Of a DNA stretch of 43,497 nucleotides, positions 9,228 to 19,700 are shown piece by piece; position 1 is the stretch's first letter, and every line of letters starts with the position of its first letter. The notes below the pieces were generated by a model that had not been told where the DNA came from, ran no database searches, and saw only the letters and a program-made list of their open reading frames with translations. Source of the DNA: Legionella sp. km772 (GTDB lineage Bacteria; Pseudomonadota; Gammaproteobacteria; Legionellales; Legionellaceae); contig NZ_RZGQ01000007.1 of assembly GCF_003989735.1 (NCBI RefSeq), positions 1 to 43,497 on the forward strand, given 5' to 3'. The position numbers and the translations under genes are program-made.

Positions 9228-9259
9228 GAAACTTGACAGTAGTCCCCACTTCCTATAAA
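9228..9259 (+). promoter_or_regulatory. Candidate bamA promoter, sigma-E-like or sigma-70
   Basis: GAAACTT at 9228-9234 matches the sigma-E -35 consensus GGAACTT at six of seven bases and is followed 16 bases later by TCCTA (9251-9255). The same stretch also holds a perfect TTGACA (9233-9238) with TATAAA 15 bases on (9254-9259). Either reading places a promoter about 80 bases before the bamA start. The assignment is inferred from motif likeness only. Confidence 0.4.
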
Positions 9260-9335
9260 ACGGATTCAATTTTTGCTGTGCGGCAGAATTTGTTTTTTTA
9301 ATTCCTGTGCACGTAGTAGTGGACGTAAAATAATA

Positions 9336-11651
9336 ATGAAAATAGTCAGTAATAAATTAGTATTAGGCGTTTGTTGTTCTACCCTTTTAGTCTGGTCCAC
9401 ACAAACTATGGCTGCTCAAGATGGCTTTATTGTGCGCGATATTAAAGTGACCGGTTTGCAACGCGTTTCTACGGGGACAGTCTTAAATTATATTCCAGTG
9501 CAAGTCGGTGAAGAAATTGGTCCAAGTTCCACGGGTCAGATCATTAAAACTTTATACGATACGGGCTTTTTCCAGTCTGTTTCCCTGGAACGTCAAGGAA
9601 ATACTTTAATAGTTAATGTCGTGGAACGGGCAACTATTGGTTCCATTTCTGTAGTAGGCAATAAAGAAATCCCTAGCGATAAAATGAAAGACTTCCTGAA
9701 GGAAATGGGCCTAGTTAAAGGGCGTATCTTTCAAAAATCTTCCCTTGAGCGTTTAGAAAAAGAGTTAAAACAAGCTTATGTATCAAGGGGTAAATATAAT
9801 TCTCGTATTGATACCAAAATTACTTCTTTAACTGAAAATAGAGTCGCTATTACCATTACCGTTTCAGAAGGACGGGTTTCTCGAATTAAAGAAATTAATA
9901 TCATTGGTAACCATGATTTTACTAAAAATGATTTAATGCCTGAGTTTGCACTAAGTGCTAGCAATTTGTTTACTTATTTTACTAAAAAAGATCAGTACTC
10001 TAAAGCGAGTATGGATGCCTCTTTAGAAGCCTTGCGATCTTTCTATCTTGATCGAGGTTATCTAAAGTTCAATATTATTTCTTCGCAAGTCTTATTATCT
10101 CCGGATCGTAAAGATGTATACATTAACATTCATATTGAAGAAGGGCCCCAATATCATTTTTCAGGGTATGATTTGGCGGGTAAATTAATTTTACCTAGAA
10201 AAAAGCTTGATTCTTTGGTTCAAGTCAAAAAAGGGAATGTTTTTTCTCGTAAAAAAGTAACGGAAACTATCTCAGCCCTTGGTTTAGCTTTAGGTGATGT
10301 GGGATATGGTTTCCCGGCTATTAACGCAGAACCACGCATTGATGAAGAAAATAAAACGGTGTTTATCACCTTTATGATTGAGCCAGGTCGGCATGTTTAT
10401 GTTCGACGTATTAATTTCCATGGAAATACTAAAACTGGTGACTACGTATTACGTAGCGTGATTCGTCAGGACGAGGGTGGTTTATTATCCCTACATAATA
10501 TTAAAGAATCGGAGCGGCATTTAAAATTACTCGGTTATTTAAAAAATATTGATGTAAAAACAAACCCAGTACCAGGTACGAATAACCAGGTGGATTTGGA
10601 CGTGCAGGTGGAGGAAGCCCCTTCTGCAGAAGCGAGTGCCTCGATAGGTTATGGTACCAACGGTTATCAATTTAATACCTCGGTAAACCAGCATAATTTT
10701 ATGGGTACTGGCCGCTCAATGGGTGCTGCGTTTAATGCCAGTAAATGGGGACAAGATTATTCCGTAAATTATTATAATCCTTTCTATACCGATACCGGTG
10801 TTGGACGGGGTGCAAGTCTTTATTACTCACGAATCGACCCGCAAAACCTTAATGTAAGTACCTATAGCTCCGATCGCTATGGCGGCGATATTAATTATAA
10901 CTTCCCACTAGGTGAAACAAGTAGTTTCCAGCTTGGATATGGCTACCAGGACGTTAACATTAAGTCCGTGGGTTTGGTTATACCGATTCAAAATTTTGTT
11001 AATTTATATGGCCAGCATTTCCAAGAGGTGCGTTTGAGTTCGGGGTGGAGTAGAAACACTTACGATCAAATGCCTTATCCTACGAGGGGATTTAACCAAC
11101 AGGCAATTGCTTTTGTGGCTTTACCTGCAACCTCTCAATCGCTAACTTATTATAAGAGTTCTTATCAAGCCCATTTATATTATCCTCTCTTTAAAGGATG
11201 GATTTTTTCTATTCTAGGTAATGTAGGTTATGGAAACTCCTTTAATGATGATGGTTTACCATTCTTTGAGAATTTTTATGCTGGGGGTACGGCCCAACCA
11301 GGACAGGTACGTGGTTATGACAGTTACTCTTTAGGCCCCTTAGATAATATGGGTAATTCCATGGGGGCGAATTTCTTAGTCAATGGCACTGCAGGGCTTA
11401 TTTTACCGTATCCTTTGAGCCGCGATAGTTTCAGAACGACCATTTTTACTGATGTGGGTAACGTGTTTGCCAATGGTACGCCGGCTGCTCTAAGAGGTAC
11501 TGCAGCAGGGCCTTTACGTTATTCAGCGGGTATCTCTGTTGAATGGCGCTCGCCCTTCGGTCCCCTGGCCTTTAGTCTTGCTAAAGCGTTAAACCCACAG
11601 CCAACCGATCAAACGCAATTGTTCCAATTTGCGTTATCCTCTGGTTTCTAA
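9336..11651 (+). CDS. bamA: Outer-membrane protein assembly factor BamA
   Basis: Essential central subunit of the BAM complex, inserting beta-barrel proteins into the outer membrane. The protein (771 residues from the chosen ATG) has a signal peptide (MKIVSNKLVLGVCCSTLLVW to about AA-QDG), five POTRA repeats (about 25-420) beginning FIVRDIKVTGLQRVSTGTV, and a 16-strand barrel ending in FALSSGF with C-terminal Phe. The VRGY segment after PGQ is the conserved loop-6 motif. The start at 9336 is preferred because a signal peptide follows it directly; an upstream TTG at 9273 would add a 21-residue Cys-rich leader. It lies between rseP and skp. Confidence 0.96.
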   Translation: MKIVSNKLVLGVCCSTLLVWSTQTMAAQDGFIVRDIKVTGLQRVSTGTVLNYIPVQVGEEIGPSSTGQIIKTLYDTGFFQSVSLERQGNTLIVNVVERATIGSISVVGNKEIPSDKMKDFLKEMGLVKGRIFQKSSLERLEKELKQAYVSRGKYNSRIDTKITSLTENRVAITITVSEGRVSRIKEINIIGNHDFTKNDLMPEFALSASNLFTYFTKKDQYSKASMDASLEALRSFYLDRGYLKFNIISSQVLLSPDRKDVYINIHIEEGPQYHFSGYDLAGKLILPRKKLDSLVQVKKGNVFSRKKVTETISALGLALGDVGYGFPAINAEPRIDEENKTVFITFMIEPGRHVYVRRINFHGNTKTGDYVLRSVIRQDEGGLLSLHNIKESERHLKLLGYLKNIDVKTNPVPGTNNQVDLDVQVEEAPSAEASASIGYGTNGYQFNTSVNQHNFMGTGRSMGAAFNASKWGQDYSVNYYNPFYTDTGVGRGASLYYSRIDPQNLNVSTYSSDRYGGDINYNFPLGETSSFQLGYGYQDVNIKSVGLVIPIQNFVNLYGQHFQEVRLSSGWSRNTYDQMPYPTRGFNQQAIAFVALPATSQSLTYYKSSYQAHLYYPLFKGWIFSILGNVGYGNSFNDDGLPFFENFYAGGTAQPGQVRGYDSYSLGPLDNMGNSMGANFLVNGTAGLILPYPLSRDSFRTTIFTDVGNVFANGTPAALRGTAAGPLRYSAGISVEWRSPFGPLAFSLAKALNPQPTDQTQLFQFALSSGF

Positions 11652-11677
11652 GGAAAAAACAAGAAGAAATTAAATGA

Positions 11678-11720
11678 TCCTACCAGTCCCCTTGCATTGA
11701 GCTTCAGGACTGGTTTAGGA
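11678..11720 (+). terminator. Hairpin between bamA and skp
   Basis: CCAGTCC (11683-11689) pairs with GGACTGG (11707-11713), and flanking TCCT/AGGA extends the stem with a small bulge. No T-run follows, so it may act as an attenuator or as an mRNA-stabilising stem for bamA more than as a true terminator. Confidence 0.35.
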
Positions 11721-11799
11721 TTGATGAAATGAATGCTGTACATATCGCAACCTTATGCGAATTGTGCTAGCATCCCAGTCTTTAAATTAGGAGATAAAT

Positions 11800-12300
11800 A
11801 TGAAGCGTTTTGGTGCATTGTTAATCGCATTATTTTTTAGTATTTTGACTACCAGCGTTTTTGCTGACTCAGCAAAAATTGGGGTCGTTGATTTACAAAA
11901 AATCATGCAAACCTCAAGTCAAATGAAAAGTATTCAACAAAAATTAGAAGCGCAATTTAAACCACGTCGTGATAAATTAGTTGCTGCTGAAACGAGTTTG
12001 AAAGGCGATATGGAAAAATTCAAGCGTGATAGCGCTATTTTAACTGCTAGCCAAAAGAAAGATTTAGAAAAGAAAATTCTTGCAGCGCAACAACAATTTG
12101 AGCGTGATGGTCAACAATATCAACAAGAGTTAAGCACCGCTCATAACGAAGCGATGGAAGGCTTATATACTAAAGTACGCGCAGCAATCAGCAAAATTGC
12201 TAAAGAAGAGAAGTACGACTTGATTGTACAAAAAGATGCTGCTCCATTTAGCGTAGCTGCTCTTGATGTAACAGATAAAGTGATGAAAGCAATCAACTAA
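11800..12300 (+). CDS. skp: Periplasmic chaperone Skp (OmpH family)
   Basis: Trimeric 'jellyfish' chaperone that holds unfolded outer-membrane proteins in the periplasm for delivery to BamA. The 166-residue protein has a clear signal peptide (MKRFGALLIALFFSILTTSVFADS). The short beta-core IGVVDLQKIMQTS and the long helical arms rich in Lys, Glu and Gln (about 35-130) follow, then the closing strand YDLIVQKDAAPF. The start is supported by an AGGAG site six bases upstream. It sits directly downstream of bamA and 3 bp before lpxD, the standard order. Confidence 0.94.
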   Translation: MKRFGALLIALFFSILTTSVFADSAKIGVVDLQKIMQTSSQMKSIQQKLEAQFKPRRDKLVAAETSLKGDMEKFKRDSAILTASQKKDLEKKILAAQQQFERDGQQYQQELSTAHNEAMEGLYTKVRAAISKIAKEEKYDLIVQKDAAPFSVAALDVTDKVMKAIN

Positions 12301-12303
12301 TCA

Positions 12304-13335
12304 ATGAACGACCTTAGTGGCTTCACTTTAGAACAATTAGCACGACTAGTAGATGGCGTAGCGCATGGTAATGCCCAGTACGCCATTTCTAGTTTATCGT
12401 CACTCACTCGAGCCCAAGCCTCTCATATAACTTATTTCGATAATCCTCTTTTAAAAGATGCTTTGCGTAGCACTCAAGCCGGCATTATTGTGTTAAAAGA
12501 AGAGCATCTTGCTTGGTGTCCTAGCCATGCCATCATCGTGAGCGATCCCTTAGCTGCAATCAAACAAATAGCCACTTTATTTACCCCTTCAGTGAAGCCC
12601 GCCTTTATTGATCCAAGCGCGACCATCCATCCTTCGGTGCAAATTGGTCATAATGTATCCATTGGGCCTTATGCTGTGGTTGGCGAGAATGTCCAATTAG
12701 CTGACGGCGTACACCTTGGCGCCCACTCGTGTATCCATAATTCGGTGACCATTGGCAAAAACAGTTATTTAGATTGTCAGGTAACTGTACACAGTAATAC
12801 CCAAATTGGCGCTGATGTAGTCGTTAATGCCGGTGTTGTATTAGGTGCTGCGCCTTATAACTATGTTAAGGAGCATGGCCATTGGCAACAAGGATTAAGT
12901 TTAGGCGGGCTTATTATTGCCGATAAAGTTCATCTGGGCGCTAATACGGTTATTGATCGGGGGGCCGTAGGTGATACCTATCTTGGACAGGGAGTCTGTA
13001 TCGATAATTTAGTGCATATCGCTCATGATGTTTATATCGGAGCGCATACAGCTATTGCTGGATGTGCGGTACTTGGTGCTCATGTCATTATTGGTAATGA
13101 TTGCATCATAGGTGGGGCGAGCTGTTTAGCTGCCAATATCAGTTTGACCGATGATGTGGTGATCAGTGGGATGTCTACAGTCAATAAATCTTTAACAAAA
13201 TCAGGTATTTATTCTTCAGGTACCTTAATCCATGAGCATCAGCGTTGGCGTAAAAATGCAGCGCGTTTTAGACGTCTAGATGATTACATCACTAAGTTAA
13301 CCACCCTTGAACGTAAAATAAATAGTGAAAATTGA
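12304..13335 (+). CDS. lpxD: UDP-3-O-acyl-glucosamine N-acyltransferase LpxD
   Basis: Third enzyme of lipid A synthesis, adding an N-linked hydroxyacyl chain from acyl-ACP to UDP-3-O-acyl-glucosamine or its diamino analogue. The 343-residue protein has an N-terminal uridine-binding domain (about 1-100), then a left-handed beta helix of hexapeptide repeats (about 105-300; examples PSVQIGHNVSIGPYAVVGEN). The catalytic histidine lies in NLVHIAHDVYIG, and a helical C-terminus follows. Length matches E. coli LpxD (341). Legionella species often carry more than one lpxD copy, so this may be one of two paralogues. Confidence 0.94.
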   Translation: MNDLSGFTLEQLARLVDGVAHGNAQYAISSLSSLTRAQASHITYFDNPLLKDALRSTQAGIIVLKEEHLAWCPSHAIIVSDPLAAIKQIATLFTPSVKPAFIDPSATIHPSVQIGHNVSIGPYAVVGENVQLADGVHLGAHSCIHNSVTIGKNSYLDCQVTVHSNTQIGADVVVNAGVVLGAAPYNYVKEHGHWQQGLSLGGLIIADKVHLGANTVIDRGAVGDTYLGQGVCIDNLVHIAHDVYIGAHTAIAGCAVLGAHVIIGNDCIIGGASCLAANISLTDDVVISGMSTVNKSLTKSGIYSSGTLIHEHQRWRKNAARFRRLDDYITKLTTLERKINSEN

Positions 13336-13434
13336 CACTAATTAATACAATTTTACAATTTATAATTGATTCAAACCCTTAAACACTAGATAATAGCCCA
13401 TCATTAAAATCCTGTGTTTCAATGAGAATAAGAT

Positions 13435-13887
13435 ATGAGTGAATTTATAGATATAAATCAGATTCTAAATTTATTACCTCATCGTTATCCATTTATACTG
13501 GTGGATAGAGTTTTGGATTATAAAGATTTTGATTATTTACATGCTATTAAAAATGTGACCATGAACGAACCCTTTTTCATGGGGCATTTTCCAGGTAATC
13601 CGATAATGCCTGGTGTATTAATGCTTGAAGCATTAGCTCAAGCAAGTGCTATTTTATCTAACTTATCGCGTGAGCCTAAGGAAGGATATGAATACCTTCA
13701 TTTTTTTGCCGGTATTGATAATGCACGTTTTAAGCAAGTAGTAATCCCTGGGGATCAATTACGTTTAGAAGTTAAAATGGTTGGTAAAAAAAGAGATTTT
13801 TGGCGTATGCATGGCGAAGCTTACGTTGGTGATAAATTAGCCTGTTCTGCTGACCTATTAAGTGCGGCTAAGGAAGTAAAAAAGTGA
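13435..13887 (+). CDS. fabZ: 3-hydroxyacyl-ACP dehydratase FabZ
   Basis: Cytosolic hot-dog fold dehydratase acting on (3R)-hydroxyacyl-ACP. It competes with LpxA and LpxD for that intermediate and so balances phospholipid against lipid A. The 150-residue protein shows the catalytic histidine H51 in [13 protein letters not shown] and glutamate E65 in LMLEALAQ, and the N-terminal [13 protein letters not shown]. Its TGA stop overlaps the GTG start of lpxA by four bases, which indicates translational coupling. Confidence 0.96.
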   Translation: MSEFIDINQILNLLPHRYPFILVDRVLDYKDFDYLHAIKNVTMNEPFFMGHFPGNPIMPGVLMLEALAQASAILSNLSREPKEGYEYLHFFAGIDNARFKQVVIPGDQLRLEVKMVGKKRDFWRMHGEAYVGDKLACSADLLSAAKEVKK

Positions 13888-14654
13888 TAGATGAAAACGC
13901 AATAATCCATCCTTCTGCTAAAATTGCAGCCGGAGTAAGCATTGGTCCAGGCACTATTATTGGTGCAGACGTAGAGATAGGGGAAAATACCTGGATTGGG
14001 CCCCATGTTGTTATTGAAGGACCAACTACGATTGGTAAAAATAATAAAATTTTCCAATTTGCCTCAGTGGGCGATGAACCACAAGATATTACCTATAAAG
14101 GTGAACCTACGCGTTTGGAAATAGGGGATAATAACGTTATCCGCGAATACTGCATGATTAGTCGCGGTACCGTTAAAGGTGGAGGAATTACCCGTATTGG
14201 TAATGGTAATTTCTTAATGGCTTATTGTCATATAGGTCATGATTGCATGTTAGGCGACCAAATTGTCATGGTTAATTATGCCGCTTTATCTGGTCATGTG
14301 ATCGTAGATAATTTTGCCACAATAGGCCCTTATGCTGCAGTACACCAATTTTGCCACGTAGGTGCCTATGCGTTTATCGCCAGAGCCACCTACGTGACTA
14401 AAGACGTATTGCCTTATGTTATGATTGCAGGCCATACTACGTCTGCTTGTGGAATAAACACTGTAGGTATACGTAGAAGAGGATTTTCTTCTTCGGCGAT
14501 TGATAGTTTACGCAGGGCCTATAAGATTATTTTCCGTAAGGGTTTAACCGTGCAACAAGCGGTGGCTGAATTAGAAGTAATGCAAGCAGATTGTCCTGAG
14601 GTTCTTCCTCTAATTGATGCGTTAAACCAATCTACACGAGGCATTGTGAGGTAA
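13884..14654 (+). CDS. lpxA: UDP-N-acetylglucosamine acyltransferase LpxA
   Basis: First enzyme of lipid A synthesis: transfers a 3-hydroxyacyl chain from ACP to UDP-GlcNAc or, in organisms with diamino sugars such as Legionella, to UDP-GlcNAc3N. The 256-residue protein is a hexapeptide beta helix (about 1-185) with a helical C-terminus ([17 protein letters not shown]). The catalytic histidine is H119 in CHIGHDC. The position matching the E. coli acyl-chain ruler G173 is R167 (in AFIARATY), which is unusual. Start is GTG at 13884 inside the fabZ stop (GTGA overlap), with AAGGA upstream. Legionella can have a second lpxA elsewhere. Confidence 0.94.
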   Translation: MIDENAIIHPSAKIAAGVSIGPGTIIGADVEIGENTWIGPHVVIEGPTTIGKNNKIFQFASVGDEPQDITYKGEPTRLEIGDNNVIREYCMISRGTVKGGGITRIGNGNFLMAYCHIGHDCMLGDQIVMVNYAALSGHVIVDNFATIGPYAAVHQFCHVGAYAFIARATYVTKDVLPYVMIAGHTTSACGINTVGIRRRGFSSSAIDSLRRAYKIIFRKGLTVQQAVAELEVMQADCPEVLPLIDALNQSTRGIVR

Positions 14655-14658
14655 GTCA

Positions 14659-16382
<1,724 letters not shown>

Positions 16383-16432
16383 ATGATGGATTGATCTTAC
16401 TTATAGTTAAGGTTAAGAAAATCAGGCTCATG

Positions 16433-16451
16433 GGGACGAGTTTTTCGTCCC
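16433..16451. terminator. Hairpin in the convergent serS / GT87 gap
   Basis: A perfect 7-bp stem (GGGACGA at 16433-16439 and TCGTCCC at 16445-16451) with a 5-base loop lies between two convergent genes. No T-run follows on either side. It may act as a transcription barrier in both directions. Confidence 0.35.
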
Positions 16452-16504
16452 TAAGCCCTTACTAAGACTAGCTCTGTTTTTCATCCCTTCAATATCGCCA
16501 GAAC

Positions 16505-17782
16505 TTATTGCTGAAAATGTTTGGTCAAGGTAGCAAAGACCACCAATACGGAAAAACATAAAATAAACTCAATAGGTCTTAGGTAGCCTGTATTGCTTTT
16601 TGCTTTAAATTGCAAAGGTTGGGGATTAAATTTAATCACATAAAAGAATAACGCCAATACCATCAATAAGCCGTAAAAATAAATAGAGGATAGGCTAAGC
16701 TTGGAGAAGAGGGAGGGTATAAAACGAGCTTGAATATTCTCTATGGGTAAATTTATAAGGCAAAGACAAATTGACCAGATAGTAATTCGGCGCTGGGTCT
16801 CTTCTTGGGCGAAGGTTTGATAAATTAAAATTAAGGCGGGGAGAAGTAAAGCGAAATAATACATCCAGCCAAAGGGACTTAGTAAGAGCATGATAATTAG
16901 ACTCAGACTAAAACCGTAGTGTATTTTGTTTTTAAGTTGGTTTAGCTTTTTAATATAATAAACTAAGATCATAATAAACAATAATTGATAAATAATTTTG
17001 ATCATCAACACATTAGTAGGGTGATTCATATCGACGAAAACGCGAAAGAGATAGGCAAGAAGGGAGGCGTTCCATGTATTGCCATACCAAATAATTTCAC
17101 TTAAGTTTGCAAAAAACTGCAGATAAATCTCGCTACCTCGTGTGAATAAGGGCAGGAACCAGGCAAGGATAAAAACAGTGCTCATCGTCCAAAAAATTTT
17201 GTATCGTTTTTCTACCAAGACAAAGATAAAAAATAAACCCGGAAACAGTTTAAGGGCAGCGGCAAGCCCCCAAACTATGCCACAAGTATAATCCCTTTGT
17301 TTTATTAAAAAATAATAACCTAACATAATTAAAAAAAGTAAAAAGCCTGCAACTTGATTAAAGCTGGTATTGATAAGGCAGGCATAGCTGGCTAAATAGA
17401 TGAGGATTAAATTGAACCAATTCTGTTTAAAAAAACTGTGGTTCGTGCTTAGATAAAAACACAGTAGCCAACCTACGACTCCCAAGATTAACGAACTAAT
17501 GGCCCAAAGTAGTGAGGCAGTGGGGTAGTCAAAGGCAGTTAATGGGCTAAATAATAGGATAAAGAAAGGGGGATTAACGGTAACCGCAAGGGGACTTGGT
17601 TTGATTAAAAAAGCGGTTGATAAATGCTGATAAGGGTTAGCATGATCAAGGTAAGCTAAAGCGGCACTATAAAAGGAGCTAAAATCATTATTCAATTTTT
17701 GCAAAATTAAAAAATGGAAAAGCAGAAAGTAAGTGAAAAATAGAGCAAGTAGGTAGAAAGCTTGTTTAAAGCGATAAAACAT
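16505..17782 (-). CDS. Polytopic membrane glycosyltransferase, GT87/DUF2029-like
   Basis: A very hydrophobic protein (425 residues from the ATG at 17782; an in-frame GTG at 17848 would add 22) with about ten membrane segments. Features of the GT87 polyprenol-phosphate-dependent mannosyltransferase family are visible: an acidic first loop NNDFSSFYSAALAYL, the segment VNPPFFILLFSPLTAF, and GLAAALKLFPGLFF. These enzymes use a lipid-linked sugar to glycosylate lipids or glycans on the outer face of the inner membrane. Neither start has a good ribosome binding site. The gene stands alone, convergent with serS, so its substrate cannot be told from context. A different membrane glycosyltransferase family is possible. 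Confidence 0.65.
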   Translation of the reverse strand: MFYRFKQAFYLLALFFTYFLLFHFLILQKLNNDFSSFYSAALAYLDHANPYQHLSTAFLIKPSPLAVTVNPPFFILLFSPLTAFDYPTASLLWAISSLILGVVGWLLCFYLSTNHSFFKQNWFNLILIYLASYACLINTSFNQVAGFLLFLIMLGYYFLIKQRDYTCGIVWGLAAALKLFPGLFFIFVLVEKRYKIFWTMSTVFILAWFLPLFTRGSEIYLQFFANLSEIIWYGNTWNASLLAYLFRVFVDMNHPTNVLMIKIIYQLLFIMILVYYIKKLNQLKNKIHYGFSLSLIIMLLLSPFGWMYYFALLLPALILIYQTFAQEETQRRITIWSICLCLINLPIENIQARFIPSLFSKLSLSSIYFYGLLMVLALFFYVIKFNPQPLQFKAKSNTGYLRPIEFILCFSVLVVFATLTKHFQQ

Positions 17783-18013
17783 AGCTATGATTTTTTTGTA
17801 GTTAATAATGAGGAGCTTAAAACAAATAAAGAAAAAGTAAAACACCACAACTGATTAAATTTTTATAAATTACGCTACGCTACAATTTATAGGCCTATAT
17901 AGGCTCATTGAAGGGCGCCTCGCAAAAAATCATCTCGAACAGAGATAAAATTAAACGCAATATTGTTTGTTTTTTTCTCAATGTTATACTGTGGTTATTT
18001 ATCTAATAAGTGC

Positions 18014-18445
18014 ATGATGAGTTTTCTATTCGGTTTGTTTATTGGCTGTGGTTTAGGAGCAGTGGGCTATCATTATTACCAACAGTACAAAACTAATGAG
18101 TCCCCTTTTAATAATCAGAGTACCAAAAAAAATAATGATATGGCGTTTTTGTTCGAACACTATCCCTATCTAATGAATTTAATTAAGAGTAATCTTAGTG
18201 ATCCCGAGTATAAAAACATACGCGAATTTTTCATTGTTGATAAGTTAGCAATTATGAATTCCTCAGTACCACGCCTACGCTATGATCTAGGGGAGGAGAC
18301 CTTAGCTTTAGCACATAAACTAGAAGAATTTGGTTATATTGAACGCCTTGAGCATGATTCATTACTCTATCGGATGGATGAAGATTTTATTGCTGATCTA
18401 AATGCATTTAAACCGCTAATGCTAAGCGTGCAAGAACCTGGCTAG
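18014..18445 (+). CDS. Small membrane-anchored protein of unknown function
   Basis: I do not recognise this 143-residue protein. From the ATG at 18014 it has one N-terminal glycine-rich hydrophobic helix (MSFLFGLFIGCGLGAVGYHYYQQ), then a short polar linker. A soluble, acidic domain follows (about 40-143), with FLFEHYPYLMNLIKSNLSDPEYKNIREFF and ending ADLNAFKPLM. An upstream in-frame ATG (17963) would add 17 residues and disturb the anchor, so 18014 is preferred. It is flanked by genes on the opposite strand and looks monocistronic. The coding pattern (clean codon periodicity, typical A+T bias) supports a real gene. Confidence 0.6.
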   Translation: MMSFLFGLFIGCGLGAVGYHYYQQYKTNESPFNNQSTKKNNDMAFLFEHYPYLMNLIKSNLSDPEYKNIREFFIVDKLAIMNSSVPRLRYDLGEETLALAHKLEEFGYIERLEHDSLLYRMDEDFIADLNAFKPLMLSVQEPG

Positions 18446-18509
18446 TGGACTACTCGATAAGTTGGTGCCCTTCCTAAAGGCAAAACAAGTTTCTCTAAAA
18501 TAGTTCGTT

Positions 18510-18529
18510 TTTGCTTTAGGCAAAGCAAA
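18510..18529. terminator. Hairpin between convergent genes
   Basis: A perfect 8-bp inverted repeat, TTTGCTTT (18510-18517) and AAAGCAAA (18522-18529), with a 4-base loop, lies two bases before the stop codon of the PAP2-like gene. No clear T-run follows it. It is placed between two convergent genes and could end transcription from either side. Confidence 0.4.
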
Positions 18530-18530
18530 C

Positions 18531-19700
18531 CTATTCTAAATTCGCAGAGGAACCAAGATTAAGCGCATTTTTTTTCTTGTAGTTGCGGATAAAACTGAGG
18601 CATTTTTTTGCATCCTCCTGAAAAACATCTAGGAAGTAGAGTGCTCGATAATCCCCGGTATAATATCTTTGCTCGAATTTTAATAGATAACTAGTAGCCA
18701 TAAGAGTGATGATTGCACAAAGGATACCGGCTGGAATATCAATTAGATAATGTTGAAAAGTGTAAATTGTCGATAAGGCCGTCAGGACAAACCAAGGTAT
18801 AAAAATAAAGGCCAGCGGTCGCCATAAAAGTATAGCGAAATAAGTGATAAGAAAACCCCAGCATACATGCATACTGGGATTAGTGGAAATTATGGGGTAT
18901 TTTTGCACTGGATTTTCAATATTCTCACCAACGTAATTTAAAAATTTATCTAAATGAGGTCCTAGGGTAAGTTTTTTATATGCTTCTTGATAGGGCGTCA
19001 CCGCAGGCACTGAAAACATGTTTACCCGATACATCTCATTGGGGGTTATTGCAGGCCCTGCCAACCACATAGGGAGGGCGATGGTTGGCGCAAGAAAAAA
19101 GGCGAGCAGGTACTTTCTAAATAAGGTTTTTTTGAATAAGACCAGCCCTATCAGTACCAGGGCAAAAACCCAGTCTAATTTCCGGTAAATATAAGTAAGC
19201 CAAAAATCCCAACTTGAATGAGTAAAAAAATCAACCATCTGAATGCGAGGATCCTTGGGAAACAGCCGTAGATCTATTTGCATATAGAGCTCGCTGGATG
19301 AAATCATTTTAGAAGTTGATGAGAGCATAGAAGATTGCCTTACCGTGTAGATTAAGAGTAAGGTAGCGCAGAACACTGCAAAAGTCATATAGAGAAAGCT
19401 TGCTAAAAATAATTTCATATTGGTCGAAGCGGGGATTTGCTCTTTAAAGAGTTTCCTACGGATAAAGCCACTTAACCAAATAAATAATTTAAAATAAAGA
19501 TAGATATAAATAACAATAAAACCAAGCTTAAGCATATCACCGCCAAAAAACAAACTTCTTGACCAGAGATCCCAGTGATCTGAGCGGATAATAGAAAACC
19601 ACGGCTTTTCAAAAAAACCTGAGACAAGAATCCATAAAATCGGGAAGATAATTAATACATAGGTTTCAATCTGATATTTTTTCAAGACGCCAGCATTCAT
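18531..19700 (-). CDS. PAP2-superfamily membrane phosphatase or phosphotransferase (PAP2_3-like)
   Basis: A 389-residue polytopic protein with about eight membrane helices. Two of the three acid-phosphatase motifs are clear near the C-terminus: NPSMH (S276, H278), and TFQHYLIDIPAG with the catalytic H317 and D321 pair (H-x3-D). This arrangement, with a long N-terminal membrane region, resembles the PAP2_3 group that includes inositol-phosphorylceramide synthase-like and lipid phosphate phosphatase proteins. The first phosphatase motif (K-x6-R-P) is not obvious. It likely acts on a phospholipid or polyprenyl phosphate at the periplasmic face; the substrate is unknown. The ATG is supported by an AAGG site about 8 bases upstream. 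Confidence 0.75.
   Translation of the reverse strand: MNAGVLKKYQIETYVLIIFPILWILVSGFFEKPWFSIIRSDHWDLWSRSLFFGGDMLKLGFIVIYIYLYFKLFIWLSGFIRRKLFKEQIPASTNMKLFLASFLYMTFAVFCATLLLIYTVRQSSMLSSTSKMISSSELYMQIDLRLFPKDPRIQMVDFFTHSSWDFWLTYIYRKLDWVFALVLIGLVLFKKTLFRKYLLAFFLAPTIALPMWLAGPAITPNEMYRVNMFSVPAVTPYQEAYKKLTLGPHLDKFLNYVGENIENPVQKYPIISTNPSMHVCWGFLITYFAILLWRPLAFIFIPWFVLTALSTIYTFQHYLIDIPAGILCAIITLMATSYLLKFEQRYYTGDYRALYFLDVFQEDAKKCLSFIRNYKKKNALNLGSSANLE

Noticed and set aside
9273-9335. Upstream TTG as the start of bamA
   Set aside because: It would put 21 Cys- and Arg-containing residues before a good signal peptide; the ATG at 9336 gives the normal BamA N-terminus.
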